Assembly (NCBI GenBank): GCA_031425155.1 | Contig: JANPIV010000093.1 | Span: 1 to 64,000 of the forward strand | Reading direction: 5' to 3' | Origin: M3007 sp031425155 | Lineage (GTDB): Bacteria > Bacteroidota > Bacteroidia > Chitinophagales > Saprospiraceae | DNA: 64,000 nucleotides | Shown here: piece after piece, positions 25,466 through 34,882 of the stretch | Position numbering within the stretch: position 1 is the first letter of the stretch | How the letters are laid out: each line of letters starts with the position of its first letter | Program-made: the position numbers and the translations under genes | Notes under the pieces: generated by a model | Told to the model about the DNA's origin: nothing | The model's database searches: none | What the model saw: only the letters and a program-made list of their open reading frames with translations

Positions 25466-26680
25466 TTAGCTTCCTTTCCGTTCCCCGAGCACTTCGCCCA
25501 CCTTATTCAGGGCTAGTACCGTAACGCAGATAGCCACCCCGGGAGGCAGAGCCAACCACCACGCCTCCCGGGCTTCGCGCGCACTGCGCAGCAGCATTCC
25601 CCACGAAGCACCTTCCATTCCCTTACCGGACAGCCCTAAAAAAGACAGTGAGGCTTCCAGTAGAATCGCACTGGCTACACCAATCGCCACCGCTATGTAG
25701 GCGGCCCGTACGGCATTGGGCAGCGCGTGACGGATCAGGACATTCCACTCGCTGAGACCCAGGGCCCTGGCGGCGGTTACAAAATCGAGCGTACGTACCC
25801 GCAGCAGTTCGGCCCGGATGAGGCTCGCTACACCCGGCCAGCTGAAAGCACCGATCAGGGCCACCATCAGCCAGATAGTGCGCTGGTCATTCAGCAGCCG
25901 GGCCATAATGAGCAGAAAAATGAATTTGGGCAAGGCATTGAAAATTTCCGCACCCCGCATGACCAACAGATCGGCAGGTAAAATTACCGTTTTTGAAAAC
26001 CACCGCCAGCGACTTAGTATTTTCCCTAAAATATTGAATACTAATATTATACTTATAAAAAACAATAAATTTCCCAGCCATTGCAACGCGCCGGGTATTT
26101 TATCCGGCCCGGCAATAAAGACATAAAACCAGGCCACCGGGATACCCAGCAGCGTCATCCAGAGTTGGCCCCGCCGAACACGCAAGCGATCATCTCCCCA
26201 AAAGCCCGCCACTGCGCCGAGCACCAATCCAATAGAAAAGGCAATGCCCATAGCGACCAGGCCGGTCAGCAATGCCACCTGTGCGCCGGCGATCATGCCG
26301 GCCAGTACATCCCGTCCGTCCTTATCAGTGCCCAGCCAGTGCCGAAAACCCCGCTGCTGCCCATTGGCCAATGTGCCGGGCGGCCGCGCGCCCAATCCAT
26401 CCTGCTCGCCGGGCGAAAACGGGACGGGTGCAAAAAGCACTGCTTCATAGTGCTCGTATTGTCGCCATGTCCGATTTTGTTCCAGGGAATCTATATGCTC
26501 ATTTCCGTAATACACCAATGGCTGGTGCTCCCATATACTCCGTAAAGCCGGGTAGAAGGTCTGCCCGTACACCCGGCAGTACAGCGGATGCCCATTCGCC
26601 AGTACATCCCGAAACAACGCCGCCAGGAGCAGAATAGAAAAAACCCAAAGCGCGGGTCGCAGGCGACGATCTATTTTCAT
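25466..26680 (-). CDS. ABC peptide/nickel transporter permease (OppC/DppC-like)
   Basis: 404 residues. The segment HWLGTDKDGRDVLAGMIAGAQVAL is the signature at the start of OppC/DppC permeases, and the EAA loop is seen in AARALGLSEWNVLIRHALPNA. Six transmembrane segments can be placed. The N-terminal roughly 110 residues (before HWLGTDK) are longer than in E. coli OppC, as in other Bacteroidota. It would form half of the inner-membrane channel for peptides or similar solutes. No OppB, OppD, OppF or binding protein is next to it; the upstream neighbour in the same direction is a mevalonate kinase 63 nt away. Confidence 0.85.
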   Translation of the reverse strand: MKIDRRLRPALWVFSILLLAALFRDVLANGHPLYCRVYGQTFYPALRSIWEHQPLVYYGNEHIDSLEQNRTWRQYEHYEAVLFAPVPFSPGEQDGLGARPPGTLANGQQRGFRHWLGTDKDGRDVLAGMIAGAQVALLTGLVAMGIAFSIGLVLGAVAGFWGDDRLRVRRGQLWMTLLGIPVAWFYVFIAGPDKIPGALQWLGNLLFFISIILVFNILGKILSRWRWFSKTVILPADLLVMRGAEIFNALPKFIFLLIMARLLNDQRTIWLMVALIGAFSWPGVASLIRAELLRVRTLDFVTAARALGLSEWNVLIRHALPNAVRAAYIAVAIGVASAILLEASLSFLGLSGKGMEGASWGMLLRSAREAREAWWLALPPGVAICVTVLALNKVGEVLGERKGS

Positions 26681-26743
26681 GCAAAAGAGGTGTTAAAACG
26701 GAATACTAATTTTCTCCGCAAGGTAAAAAACACCGTCCGGGTT

Positions 26744-27640
26744 TCAGGAAGGTATTCTGTCTGCAAAAGGAAAAACGATGGAGCCGGCTTCCTGCAAATA
26801 CTCTACTGCGGTGGCCTGCCTCGCAAAACCCAGCAAAAATCCGCCGCCGCCCGCGCCACAGATTTTGAAGACCAGGTCAGGATGATCGAGGCTTTCGCGC
26901 CAGTATTCGCGTAGGGTAGCAGGCACCATCGGGTGGAAATGCGCAAATTGAAAGCGCGATACCTGGCGTAATGCTGGCCAGAACTGGTCTGCATTGGCCT
27001 GTAGCCAGCCCTGGACCATCGCTTCATGGGCAGGTAAGAATTCCTGTTCCAGTCGTTCGCGCCAGGCAGGTTGTTGGCTTTGTTCCAAAAACCACTGCAC
27101 CAGCGGCCCGGTCTGGCGTGGCAACTGTGAATCCAGTAAAAATACCACCGGCGGCTCCGACCATACCGCCGCTTCTAAAGGCATGACTTCGGTCTTGTTT
27201 TGAATTAAAATCGGGCAGCGCAGGTAACTGGTTAGGGGGTCTATGCCCGAACTATTGCCATGAAAAAAACTTTCCATGCGGGCAAAAACGGCTTTCAACT
27301 CGGCGAGGGAAGTGGCTTTTTCCGGCGCGTAACGATCATATACCGCCGCACATAAGGCCCCCGAACTGCCCAGCCCATAACCCATCGGAATATTGGAATC
27401 AAAAAAAAGACCGGCGGCTACGTCTTTGCTAAAAGATTCTTTGTCAATCTCCTGGATAGCGGCAAGAGAAGGACATTCCATAAAATCCTGCAAAGCCTGT
27501 TTTTTCTCGGCGGCTGAACCCGCCGGTACGCTCCACGCCCAACGGCCTCCGAATGCCAGTACGGGCACCGCCACTGCCGGGGCACCGAGCAATAGAATAT
27601 GTTCGCCAAAAAGCAGCAATTTGGCTGGATAATGGGACAT
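26744..27640 (-). CDS. Mevalonate kinase-like GHMP kinase
   Basis: 298 residues. The N terminus AKLLLFGEHILLLGAPAVAVP is GHMP motif 1, GYGLGSSGALCAAVYD (residues 87-102) is the phosphate-binding motif 2, and KICGAGGGGFLLGF near the end is motif 3. The sequence is closest in feel to mevalonate kinase (first ATP step of the mevalonate route to isoprenoids), which many Bacteroidota of this group use. Residues 38-44 (VPAGSAA) come from a palindromic DNA element at 27508-27529 inserted in frame. The stop of the protease gene lies 3 nt upstream, so they share a transcript. Confidence 0.75.
   Translation of the reverse strand: MSHYPAKLLLFGEHILLLGAPAVAVPVLAFGGRWAWSVPAGSAAEKKQALQDFMECPSLAAIQEIDKESFSKDVAAGLFFDSNIPMGYGLGSSGALCAAVYDRYAPEKATSLAELKAVFARMESFFHGNSSGIDPLTSYLRCPILIQNKTEVMPLEAAVWSEPPVVFLLDSQLPRQTGPLVQWFLEQSQQPAWRERLEQEFLPAHEAMVQGWLQANADQFWPALRQVSRFQFAHFHPMVPATLREYWRESLDHPDLVFKICGAGGGGFLLGFARQATAVEYLQEAGSIVFPFADRIPS
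27508..27529. repeat. VPAGSAA palindromic element inside the GHMP kinase
   Basis: Full 22-nt copy read on the minus strand as VPAGSAA. It has the same sequence as 20960-20981 and the same reading frame. Confidence 0.88.
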
Positions 27641-27643
27641 GCT

Positions 27644-28030
27644 TTATTTCAGGTTTTTCAGCATCAGTTTGGCCACTTTTGGATCTACTATGACCGTATC
27701 GTGTTCAAAATCCAGTTTAATACGCCATTTTTGAAAAGTCGCCGCTCCCAGAATGGCTTCTTCGGATAGATTTGGCACGACCATAAATTCATCGGAGAGC
27801 AGAATGTCGTCAATATAGAAATCAAGCCGAATGGCGTATTTTATCTCTATAAATGTTCCTTCACTGGCGGTAGCGGCCAGTTTAGGTCGGCGAAGTTTCT
27901 CTTTTATGGCTAATCCTTCGACAAAATCGGGATTGATGCACGAAAATGTAGCACCACTGTCGAATAGGGTGTAAAGCGTTTTTTCCCCCTGGGAACCCTC
28001 ATAACGCAAAGGCAATTTGATAATGGACAT
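27644..28030 (-). CDS. Retropepsin-like aspartic protease
   Basis: About 128 residues from the Met at 28030. The catalytic motif LFDSGATFSCI (D-S-G-A/T) is that of single-domain retropepsin-like proteases, which work as dimers, and GAATFQKWRIKLDFEHDTVIV near the C terminus matches the second conserved region of the clan AA fold. A TAnnTTCG -7 box on the minus strand (28054-28061) supports transcription from here. It heads a probable operon with the GHMP kinase and OppC. Substrate unknown; no signal peptide is present. Confidence 0.75.
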   Translation of the reverse strand: MSIIKLPLRYEGSQGEKTLYTLFDSGATFSCINPDFVEGLAIKEKLRRPKLAATASEGTFIEIKYAIRLDFYIDDILLSDEFMVVPNLSEEAILGAATFQKWRIKLDFEHDTVIVDPKVAKLMLKNLK

Positions 28031-28053
28031 GGAGCAAAATATTTGAAACAATG

Positions 28054-28135
28054 CGAAGGTACAGTAAAAGTGTGGAGGTGGAGAATGTTGACCCGGCTAA
28101 AAGGAAAGACAGCCTCCGAACAATCACTACCTTCG
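28054..28135. promoter_or_regulatory. Divergent -7 boxes for the protease operon and gcvP
   Basis: Minus strand TACCTTCG at 28054-28061 and plus strand TACCTTCG at 28128-28135. The two boxes have identical sequence and point away from each other. Confidence 0.55.
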
Positions 28136-28196
28136 CGCTGTTTTTTGACTACTTCATCGTACACACATTCCCACATCACTTCTTTCCTCATTTTTC

Positions 28197-31061
28197 ATGA
28201 GCCAATTTCCGCATCCCGACCATTTTGTAAGTCGGCATATAGGTCCCAGCGAAGCCGATACCGAGGCTATGCTGCGCATTTTGAACGTCCAATCGCTGGA
28301 TGAACTGATCGCGCAAACAGTACCAGATAATATTCGTCTGAAAAAACCGCTCGACCTGCCGCCTGCGCTGTCGGAGTTTGAATATTTGCAGGAGTTGAAA
28401 AAAACGGCGATCCAGAATAAAGTGGCCCGCAACTATATCGGCATGGGTTACTACGGCACCATTACGCCGTCGGTAATCGCCCGCAATGTCTTTCAAAACC
28501 CCGGTTGGTACACCCAATACACACCCTATCAGGCGGAAATCGCGCAAGGCCGCTTGGAAAGCCTGCTCAATTTCCAGACGATGGTCTGTGACCTGACCGG
28601 GCTGCCCATTGCCAATGCCAGTCTGCTCGACGAAGCCACCGCTGCGGCTGAGGCGATGCACATGTTTTATGCGGAAAAAAACAAACGCGCCAAAGCCGGG
28701 GCCGAAGCCAACGAGTTTTTTGTCTCCGACAAAGTTTTCCCCCAGACGATTGATGTACTGAAAACGCGGGCTTTACCCCACGATATTCAACTGGTCGTCG
28801 GCGATTGGCAGACCTATAATTTTTCTGAAAAAACCTTCGGCGTACTGCTGCAATATCCTGATAAAGAGGGTAATGTGGAAGATTACCGCGCTTTCGTAGA
28901 ACAGGCCAAAGCCAGTGGTGCCTACGTCGCGGTGGCTGCCGACATCCTGGCCCTGGCCCTGCTGAAACCACCCGGCGAATGGGGCGCGGACGTGGCCGTG
29001 GGTCTCACCCAACGCTTCGGCGTACCAATGGGTTACGGTGGACCACATGCGGCTTACTTCGCTTGTTCCGACGAATTCAAACGCCAGATACCGGGCCGCA
29101 TCATCGGTGTTTCGGTGGATCGGCACGGCAATCGCGCCCTGCGCATGGCCCTCCAAACCCGCGAGCAGCATATTCGCCGCGAAAAGGCCACTTCCAATAT
29201 TTGTACGGCGCAGGCTTTGTTGTCCAACATGGCGGCGATGTACGCGGTGTATCATGGCCCGGCGGGTATTCGGGGCATTGCCGAACGGACGCACGCCATA
29301 GCCCATACTGTGGCTACTGCTTTGGATAGAGCCGGTTTTAAAGTCGTCCACACTCATCTTTTTGATACGGTACGGATACAAATGCCGGAAGATCAGATTA
29401 TCAGGGTGCGGAGGCAAGCCGAAGGAGTGAATGTTAATTTCTTCTATGAAAAAGACGCTTTGCAAATCACGTTTGACGAAACTACGACGGACGAGGATTT
29501 GACTTATATCGCTGGAATATTTGATGTGCCTTCCATCGTGCGGGCTGCCGGTAGTTCCTTGCCCACTGTCCTGAACCGCGAAACACCTTATTTGACGCAC
29601 CCAGTCTTCAATTCCTACCACACCGAAAGCGACATGATGCGCTACGTCAAGCGGTTGGAAAACAAGGACTTATCACTGATGCATTCCATGATTGCGTTGG
29701 GTTCCTGCACCATGAAACTCAACGCGGCCACCCAGTTGATTCCGGTGAGTTGGGAGAATTTTGCCAATATCCATCCTTTCGCGCCCGCCGAACAAACGAA
29801 AGGTTATGCCAAGATAATCAGCGAGTTAGAACAGTATTTATGTACCATTACCGGCTTCGAAGCCTGCTCGTTGCAACCCAATTCCGGGGCGCAGGGCGAG
29901 TATGCGGGCCTGATGTCCATTCGGGCCTATCACCAGGCGCGGGGCGATCACCACCGCAATGTGGCCCTCATTCCTTCCTCGGCTCACGGCACCAATCCGG
30001 CCAGCGCTGTGATGGCGGGCATGGAAGTCGTGGTCGTCGCCTGCGACGAACGGGGCAATATCGAACTCTCCGATCTGCACGCCAAAGCCGAAAAGCACGC
30101 CGCCAATCTGGCCTGTCTGATGGTGACTTATCCAAGTACGCACGGCGTGTTCGAGACCGCCATCACGGAAATATGTGCGACCATTCACCAGTATGGCGGC
30201 AAAGTGTATATGGACGGTGCCAACATGAATGCGCAGGTGGGCGTGACCAGTCCGGCCACCATCGGCGCGGACGTGTGTCACCTGAATTTGCACAAAACCT
30301 TCGCTATTCCGCACGGCGGCGGTGGCCCGGGCATGGGGCCGATTTGCTGCAACGCCAGCCTCGCGCCTTACCTGCCCAACCACGTGCTCGTACCTGCATT
30401 GGCCGAAGGCGTACCTGGCACTACGGCAGTGAGTGCCGCGCCTTGGGGCAGTGCCAGTATCCTGCTGATCTCGTATGCTTATATCAAAATGCTGGGCAGA
30501 GACGGCGTAACGGACGCGACCAAATACGCCATTCTGAATGCCAATTATATCAAAGCGCGGTTGGAAGAGGCTTATCCGGTGCTCTACACCGGCGAAAAAG
30601 GCCGCGCGGCCCACGAACTGATCCTGGATTTGCGCCCTTTCAAGAGCGTGGTGAGTGCCGAAGATGTGGCGAAACGCCTGATGGACTACGGTTTTCACGC
30701 GCCCACGCTGTCGTTTCCGGTGGCGGGCACGATCATGATCGAACCAACGGAAAGCGAAAGTAAGGCTGAAATTGATCGTTTCTGTGATGCACTATTGGCC
30801 ATCCGCCAGGAAATAGACGCGGTGGCGGCGGGCGAGTTTGATGCCCATGACAATCCGTTGCACAACGCCCCGCATACCTGCGAGGTAGTGACTGCCGATG
30901 AATGGCCTTATAAATACAGTCGGGAAAAAGCGGCCTATCCGCTGCCATACCTGCGCCAGGGCTTCAAATTCTGGGCTTCCGTAGGCCGGGTGGATCAGGC
31001 GTATGGCGACCGGAATTTGATCTGCACCTGTCCGCCGATAGAGGCCTATCAGGAGGCATAG
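28197..31061 (+). CDS. gcvP: Glycine dehydrogenase (decarboxylating), P protein
   Basis: 954 residues, the length of the single-chain homodimeric P protein. N-terminal HPDHFVSRHIGPSEADTEAML and the PLP-lysine region HLNLHKTFAIPHGGGGPGMG are diagnostic. It decarboxylates glycine and passes the aminomethyl group to the lipoyl H protein in the glycine cleavage system. The gcvT and gcvH genes are not in the window, so the system is split in this genome. Transcription probably starts from the -7 box at 28128-28135 and ends at the hairpin at 31091-31123. Confidence 0.97.
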   Translation: MSQFPHPDHFVSRHIGPSEADTEAMLRILNVQSLDELIAQTVPDNIRLKKPLDLPPALSEFEYLQELKKTAIQNKVARNYIGMGYYGTITPSVIARNVFQNPGWYTQYTPYQAEIAQGRLESLLNFQTMVCDLTGLPIANASLLDEATAAAEAMHMFYAEKNKRAKAGAEANEFFVSDKVFPQTIDVLKTRALPHDIQLVVGDWQTYNFSEKTFGVLLQYPDKEGNVEDYRAFVEQAKASGAYVAVAADILALALLKPPGEWGADVAVGLTQRFGVPMGYGGPHAAYFACSDEFKRQIPGRIIGVSVDRHGNRALRMALQTREQHIRREKATSNICTAQALLSNMAAMYAVYHGPAGIRGIAERTHAIAHTVATALDRAGFKVVHTHLFDTVRIQMPEDQIIRVRRQAEGVNVNFFYEKDALQITFDETTTDEDLTYIAGIFDVPSIVRAAGSSLPTVLNRETPYLTHPVFNSYHTESDMMRYVKRLENKDLSLMHSMIALGSCTMKLNAATQLIPVSWENFANIHPFAPAEQTKGYAKIISELEQYLCTITGFEACSLQPNSGAQGEYAGLMSIRAYHQARGDHHRNVALIPSSAHGTNPASAVMAGMEVVVVACDERGNIELSDLHAKAEKHAANLACLMVTYPSTHGVFETAITEICATIHQYGGKVYMDGANMNAQVGVTSPATIGADVCHLNLHKTFAIPHGGGGPGMGPICCNASLAPYLPNHVLVPALAEGVPGTTAVSAAPWGSASILLISYAYIKMLGRDGVTDATKYAILNANYIKARLEEAYPVLYTGEKGRAAHELILDLRPFKSVVSAEDVAKRLMDYGFHAPTLSFPVAGTIMIEPTESESKAEIDRFCDALLAIRQEIDAVAAGEFDAHDNPLHNAPHTCEVVTADEWPYKYSREKAAYPLPYLRQGFKFWASVGRVDQAYGDRNLICTCPPIEAYQEA

Positions 31062-31090
31062 ATGGTTAATTGGTTAATTGGTTAACAAAA

Positions 31091-31123
31091 GCGGCTGTTA
31101 CGGGATATTCCCATAACAGCCGC
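31091..31123 (+). terminator. Rho-independent terminator of gcvP
   Basis: 14-bp stem GCGGCTGTTACGGG / CCCATAACAGCCGC (one wobble), loop ATATT, followed by CATTTTTTTATTT. Confidence 0.9.
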
Positions 31124-31135
31124 CATTTTTTTATT

Positions 31136-31336
31136 TAGGAACGTGTAAAAAAATAATTTGTGAAGTTTCGACCCTCTTGGTTGTCATGTCTTAACGGAGT
31201 AAAGACATCTAAATAAGCCAGGTAATCCAGTATTTCCTGATGAATGGCTTTCTAGTACCCTGGCTGGTGTAGCTGTCTCCGTTTCTCTACGACATGACAA
31301 CTCAACCCCAAGACATAAGTGTCACAGGTTCTTAAA
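31136..31336. mobile_element. Degenerate MITE-like or composite palindromic element
   Basis: The left edge TTTAGGAACGTGTAAAAAA has an imperfect inverted match in CACAGGTTCTTAAA at the right edge. Inside, two arms of the TGTCATGTC family face each other (31192 onward and 31240-31299). The left-edge word also occurs near 6909. No ORF. Confidence 0.5.
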
Positions 31337-31363
31337 ATACGCTAAACCGGGGTTTCATATCTT

Positions 31364-32716
31364 TTACTTTTTAATCCACGCCGCCGGATCGAGCCGGTCC
31401 TTTTGGTTCCATAACTCAAAGTGTAGTTCGGAGGTGCCGGTGATCACGTTGTTGCTCACCCGACCAATGGGCTGGCGGGGCCGCACCTGTTCGTCCTTGT
31501 GCAGGCTGGTTTCGCTCAGGTTGGAATACACCGTGTAATAAGTGCCATGTTGCAGAATGACCGTGTAATCATGGCCGGGAATGAACTGCACCCCCGCTAC
31601 CCGTCCGGCATAAACAGCATAGACGATGGCCGATTCTTCGGTGCGGATGTCCACGCCATTATTCGTGATCTCGATATTTTTCAGCGTCGGGTGTTTTTGC
31701 CGACCAAAACCGCGGGCAACAAATCCACCCTCGACCGGCCAGGGCAGCTGCCCGCGTTTTTGCTGAAAATCCTTGGTAAAGCTGGCTTCACTGATTGCAG
31801 CGGCGGCAGTCGTAGCCGCCACGTCTGGTTTCGAGGCAACAGCTGGGGAGGCCGTCGGCGGTGCGGCAGTGGTCGGTTTTTCGGCGACCGGCGGTGGCGT
31901 GACAGGCCTGGCCCTGGCTTTTCGGGCCTCTTCTACACTTTTGCGCACTTCTTCGGCGATGACCTTTTCGATGGCCTGGTTCAGCATTTCCCGCGCCGCT
32001 TCCTTTTTTTCCAACTCCGCCTTCAGTCTCTTTTCGTCTTTACTCAAAGCTTGTACGATGAGGTCTTTGGCCTTCATTTCGTGGGTCAGTATTTCCTGTT
32101 GCGACTGGATAGAGCTCTGCAATTCCGCTTTTTTGGTGCGGGTTTCGGCCAGGGTGGCAATGCGCTGCTGGAGTTCCCGGCGCGTGTTGGCGATGGCAGC
32201 GGCCTGGTTTCGGCGGTACTGATCGTATTTACGCAGGAAAAGCCAACGCCGGAAAGCCTGGTTCAAACTTTCAGCGGAGAGCAAAAACAGCAGCGGATTG
32301 GTCAGCGTTTTGCGCCGGAAAGCGTGACGCACCAATTGGCCATATTCGATTTGCATCTGCGTCAGGTCGGCGTTGAGGGCTTCGATTTGGGCATTGCCGC
32401 CCAGTATGCCATTATCGGCATCGTTGATCTCATCGGCGATGGTCACCACGAGTCTCTGCCGACTCCCGATCTGGTCTTGCAACGCCACGTAGCGGTCGTA
32501 TGTCGCTTCCTTGGTCTGGGTGGTTTTTTGCAGCAGTTTGTCCGTCACCTGGATGTCGCGCACCAGTTGTTTACGCTTGTCTTCGAGGTCTTTTTTGGTT
32601 TGCCCAAAACTGGCCAGTGGCCAAAGCAACACAGTGAAAACAACCAGCAGAAAGGAGAATCGTCCTGGGTGGAACGGTCTTTTTTTCTGATAATCGGCGT
32701 ATTCGGTAAATGACAT
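31364..32716 (-). CDS. EnvC-like murein hydrolase activator (coiled coil plus LytM)
   Basis: About 450 residues from the Met at 32716; a longer frame would overlap the upstream gene by 120 nt. A membrane/signal segment (FSFLLVVFTVLLWPLASFGQ) is followed by a long coiled coil (about 30-250), a proline/alanine-rich linker, and a C-terminal LytM (M23) domain from NNGVDIRTEES to SELHFELWNQKDRLDP. In that domain the first zinc ligand His of the HxGxD motif is replaced by Asn and the HxH motif reads ELH, so it should be catalytically inactive, as in E. coli EnvC, which activates amidases at the division septum. Downstream of DUF4292 and TPR genes in a likely operon. Confidence 0.85.
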   Translation of the reverse strand: MSFTEYADYQKKRPFHPGRFSFLLVVFTVLLWPLASFGQTKKDLEDKRKQLVRDIQVTDKLLQKTTQTKEATYDRYVALQDQIGSRQRLVVTIADEINDADNGILGGNAQIEALNADLTQMQIEYGQLVRHAFRRKTLTNPLLFLLSAESLNQAFRRWLFLRKYDQYRRNQAAAIANTRRELQQRIATLAETRTKKAELQSSIQSQQEILTHEMKAKDLIVQALSKDEKRLKAELEKKEAAREMLNQAIEKVIAEEVRKSVEEARKARARPVTPPPVAEKPTTAAPPTASPAVASKPDVAATTAAAAISEASFTKDFQQKRGQLPWPVEGGFVARGFGRQKHPTLKNIEITNNGVDIRTEESAIVYAVYAGRVAGVQFIPGHDYTVILQHGTYYTVYSNLSETSLHKDEQVRPRQPIGRVSNNVITGTSELHFELWNQKDRLDPAAWIKK

Positions 32717-32756
32717 ATTGTATGGGTTAGTACACTGGAAATTCAATTTATCCCAA

Positions 32757-33587
32757 TCACTTCGTCCGTTGATAGTGGTTGGGAATATCGAAGCGAATGG
32801 GTTTTGGAACATTAATTTCCACCTCGGAAAGTTCGAGATTGATCTGCATCTGACCCGTTTCCGGGCTGAATGCACTCACCTGGCGAAGATACGGAAAGAG
32901 GCCCGCACCGGATAAATTTTTGTATTGATCAAAATCCAGCACCACACTGCGCTGATCTTTGGCCTGTAAAAAGGATTCGTGGCGCAGCAAAAAGGAGCCC
33001 TCCTCCAGCCGATAGTCCACGCCATATTGTGCATCGGAGCCGCTGAGCCGGTGCAGCCCGTCTTGCAGATCGCTTTTCAATACTACGCCGGGCAATATCC
33101 AGGCTTTGGCCAGGATGACCGCCTGCAACAGATCGAAACCGGCGGGCAAGTTGTATTCCAGTTGCAATGATTCCAGGCCGCGGGCCGTATAGGTCTTGCT
33201 CAGGCGGTTCAGCACAAATACCGAATCGGGGGTAATCAAAGCGCGGGCGGCTTCTATGCCAAACTTGCGCACATTGAGCCACAGCGCACTGTCGCGCACC
33301 CAGATCAGGTTGGCATTGGCTTCAATAGATTGTCCATCGCCTTCCACAAAAATGCGCGCTTTGGCATTCAGCCGCTGCACGTCCGCATCGTCCTTGTCCT
33401 GGAGTTTTTTGGTCAGGTAATTGACCGAACGGGCTTCCGTTGCCGGTTTGGCCACGGTGCTTTCTGGCTGGCGTTTGCAGCCGGTTTGTTTCGCCGACAG
33501 CAACATAAAACAGGCCAGTAAACCAATGACCGCCCTTGTTCCAGCCACCCGTATTAATCGAAAAAACATTTTATTCATCATCATCAA
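32757..33587 (-). CDS. DUF4292 family protein
   Basis: 276 residues. A hydrophobic N-terminal segment (AVIGLLACFMLLSA) precedes a Cys in KQTGCKRQPE, so it may be a lipoprotein. The core has KARIFVEGDGQSIEANANLIWVRDSALWLNV and LEYNLPAGFDLLQAVILA, typical of the DUF4292 family, which has an LolA/LppX-like beta fold and occurs between TPR and EnvC genes in Bacteroidota. It overlaps the preceding TPR gene by 17 nt (the run of ATGs at 33587 covers that gene's GAT codons), so they are co-translated. A role in the envelope, perhaps outer-membrane lipoprotein biogenesis, is inferred. Confidence 0.8.
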   Translation of the reverse strand: MMMMNKMFFRLIRVAGTRAVIGLLACFMLLSAKQTGCKRQPESTVAKPATEARSVNYLTKKLQDKDDADVQRLNAKARIFVEGDGQSIEANANLIWVRDSALWLNVRKFGIEAARALITPDSVFVLNRLSKTYTARGLESLQLEYNLPAGFDLLQAVILAKAWILPGVVLKSDLQDGLHRLSGSDAQYGVDYRLEEGSFLLRHESFLQAKDQRSVVLDFDQYKNLSGAGLFPYLRQVSAFSPETGQMQINLELSEVEINVPKPIRFDIPNHYQRTK

Positions 33588-33894
33588 TGAGGTTTAGTTT
33601 GGCCACCGCCAGTTCACTCAACGCATGTGTATCGCCCGCCTGACGCGCCACCGCTATACCCGCCTGATAAGTGGCAATCGCCGAGTCTGCCTGGCCGGTT
33701 TGTTCGTACAATTTTCCTAAATGGTAGTACAGACCTACATAATTGGCGTCCGTGGCACGGAGTCGCTCGTAATAGGCCAGGGCCTGCGGCAGGTCGCCCT
33801 GCTTTTCCTGTTCTTTGGCAATAGCAAAGAGCAAAAAGGTATCTTGTGGGGCAGCCTCGAGCAATTGAAGCAGGTAGGCCAGTCGTTGCGTCAT
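33571..33894 (-). CDS. Small TPR protein
   Basis: 107 residues with two to three tetratricopeptide repeats (DTFLLFAIAKEQEKQGDLPQALAYYERL, NYVGLYYHLGKLYEQTGQADSAIATYQ). There is no signal peptide. It is the first gene of a minus-strand set followed by DUF4292 and EnvC-like genes, with an overlapping stop/start. TPRs bind partner proteins; the partner is not known. Confidence 0.8.
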   Translation of the reverse strand: MTQRLAYLLQLLEAAPQDTFLLFAIAKEQEKQGDLPQALAYYERLRATDANYVGLYYHLGKLYEQTGQADSAIATYQAGIAVARQAGDTHALSELAVAKLNLIDDDE

Positions 33895-33987
33895 GCAGAA
33901 TTGTTTTTCTGTGAACGACTGAGCCGTTCAGTTGTTATTTGCGTGGCGAAACTTCGCACGAAGTTTTCCATTTGCGTGGACACTCCC

Positions 33988-33995
33988 TACCTTTG
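33988..33995 (+). promoter_or_regulatory. -7 box of etfBA
   Basis: TACCTTTG followed by CGCGCCC, 43 nt before the etfB start codon. No TTTG at the preferred 18-nt spacing. Confidence 0.6.
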
Positions 33996-34037
33996 CGCGC
34001 CCAAAAGTAGTCACCCTCTTTCGAAAATTAATTATCC

Positions 34038-34778
34038 ATGAAATTTCTCGTTTGCATTAGCCAGACACCCGATACGACGGCAAAAATCACTTTCGGTGCT
34101 GACGGCAAGGAACTCAATACCGCCGGGGTCCAATTTATCATGAATCCCTACGACGAATGGTACGCCCTGGTGCGGGCCTGCGAACTGCGGGAGACGCTGG
34201 GTGGCACGGTCGTCGCCATCAATGTTGGCCCGGCCAGCAACGAAACCACCATTCGCAAGGCCCTGGCCATTGGTGTGGACGAGGCGGTGCGCATCGAAGC
34301 CAACCCGAAAAGTGCCGCTTTCGTGGCCAAACAGATCGCCGAATATGCCCGCAGCGGAAGTTTTGACATCGTATTTCTGGGCAAGGAAACCATTGACTAC
34401 AATGGCTCCGAAGTAGGCGCGATGGTCGCCGAATACCTCGATATGCCCTACATCAGCTACGCCAGCAAACTCGATCTGAATGGCAACACCGCCACGCTCG
34501 AACGCGACATAGAAGGCGGCGTAGAGGTGCTGGAAGTGGACCTGCCCTTCGTGGTCAGTGCCGCCAAAGGTATGGCCGAACAGCGCATTCCGAACATGAA
34601 GGGCATTATGACCGCCCGCAGCAAGCCCTTGCAGGTGGTGCCCGCCGTAGCGGTGGAAGAGGCGGTCAGTACCGTGCAATTCACTTTGCCACCGCCCAAA
34701 GCCGGGGTAAAAATGATCGCTCCCGACCAGATGGATGAACTGGTGCGGCTGCTGCACGAGGAAGCGAAGGTTATTTAA
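34038..34778 (+). CDS. etfB: Electron transfer flavoprotein subunit beta
   Basis: 246 residues, the family length. MKFLVCISQTPDTTAKI opens the Rossmann-like fold, DGKELNTAGVQFIMNPYDEWYALVRACELRE and the region GIMTARSKPLQVVP are conserved in EtfB. It forms the AMP/FAD heterodimer with EtfA and carries electrons from acyl-CoA dehydrogenases to the quinone pool. EtfA lies 104 nt downstream across a repeat-filled gap, so co-transcription is likely. Confidence 0.95.
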   Translation: MKFLVCISQTPDTTAKITFGADGKELNTAGVQFIMNPYDEWYALVRACELRETLGGTVVAINVGPASNETTIRKALAIGVDEAVRIEANPKSAAFVAKQIAEYARSGSFDIVFLGKETIDYNGSEVGAMVAEYLDMPYISYASKLDLNGNTATLERDIEGGVEVLEVDLPFVVSAAKGMAEQRIPNMKGIMTARSKPLQVVPAVAVEEAVSTVQFTLPPPKAGVKMIAPDQMDELVRLLHEEAKVI

Positions 34779-34782
34779 TTAA

Positions 34783-34877
34783 TGTGACCAATATTATTAA
34801 TGTGGTCAATGCAAAAAACGCAACCACCACATTTTTCACATTGGTCACATTTCACCTATTGACCACATTAAAATATT
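34783..34877. repeat. Iterated TTAATGTGGTCAAT words between etfB and etfA
   Basis: AATGTGACCAATA and AATGTGGTCAATG are each followed, after 30-40 nt, by their inverted forms (CATTGGTCACATT, TTGACCACATT). The same word recurs at 36776-36905. Confidence 0.8.
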
Positions 34878-34882
34878 AAATT

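Noticed and set aside
29750..30763. 337-codon plus-strand frame overlapping gcvP
   Set aside because: Out-of-frame within a highly conserved enzyme; Arg/Ser-rich product.
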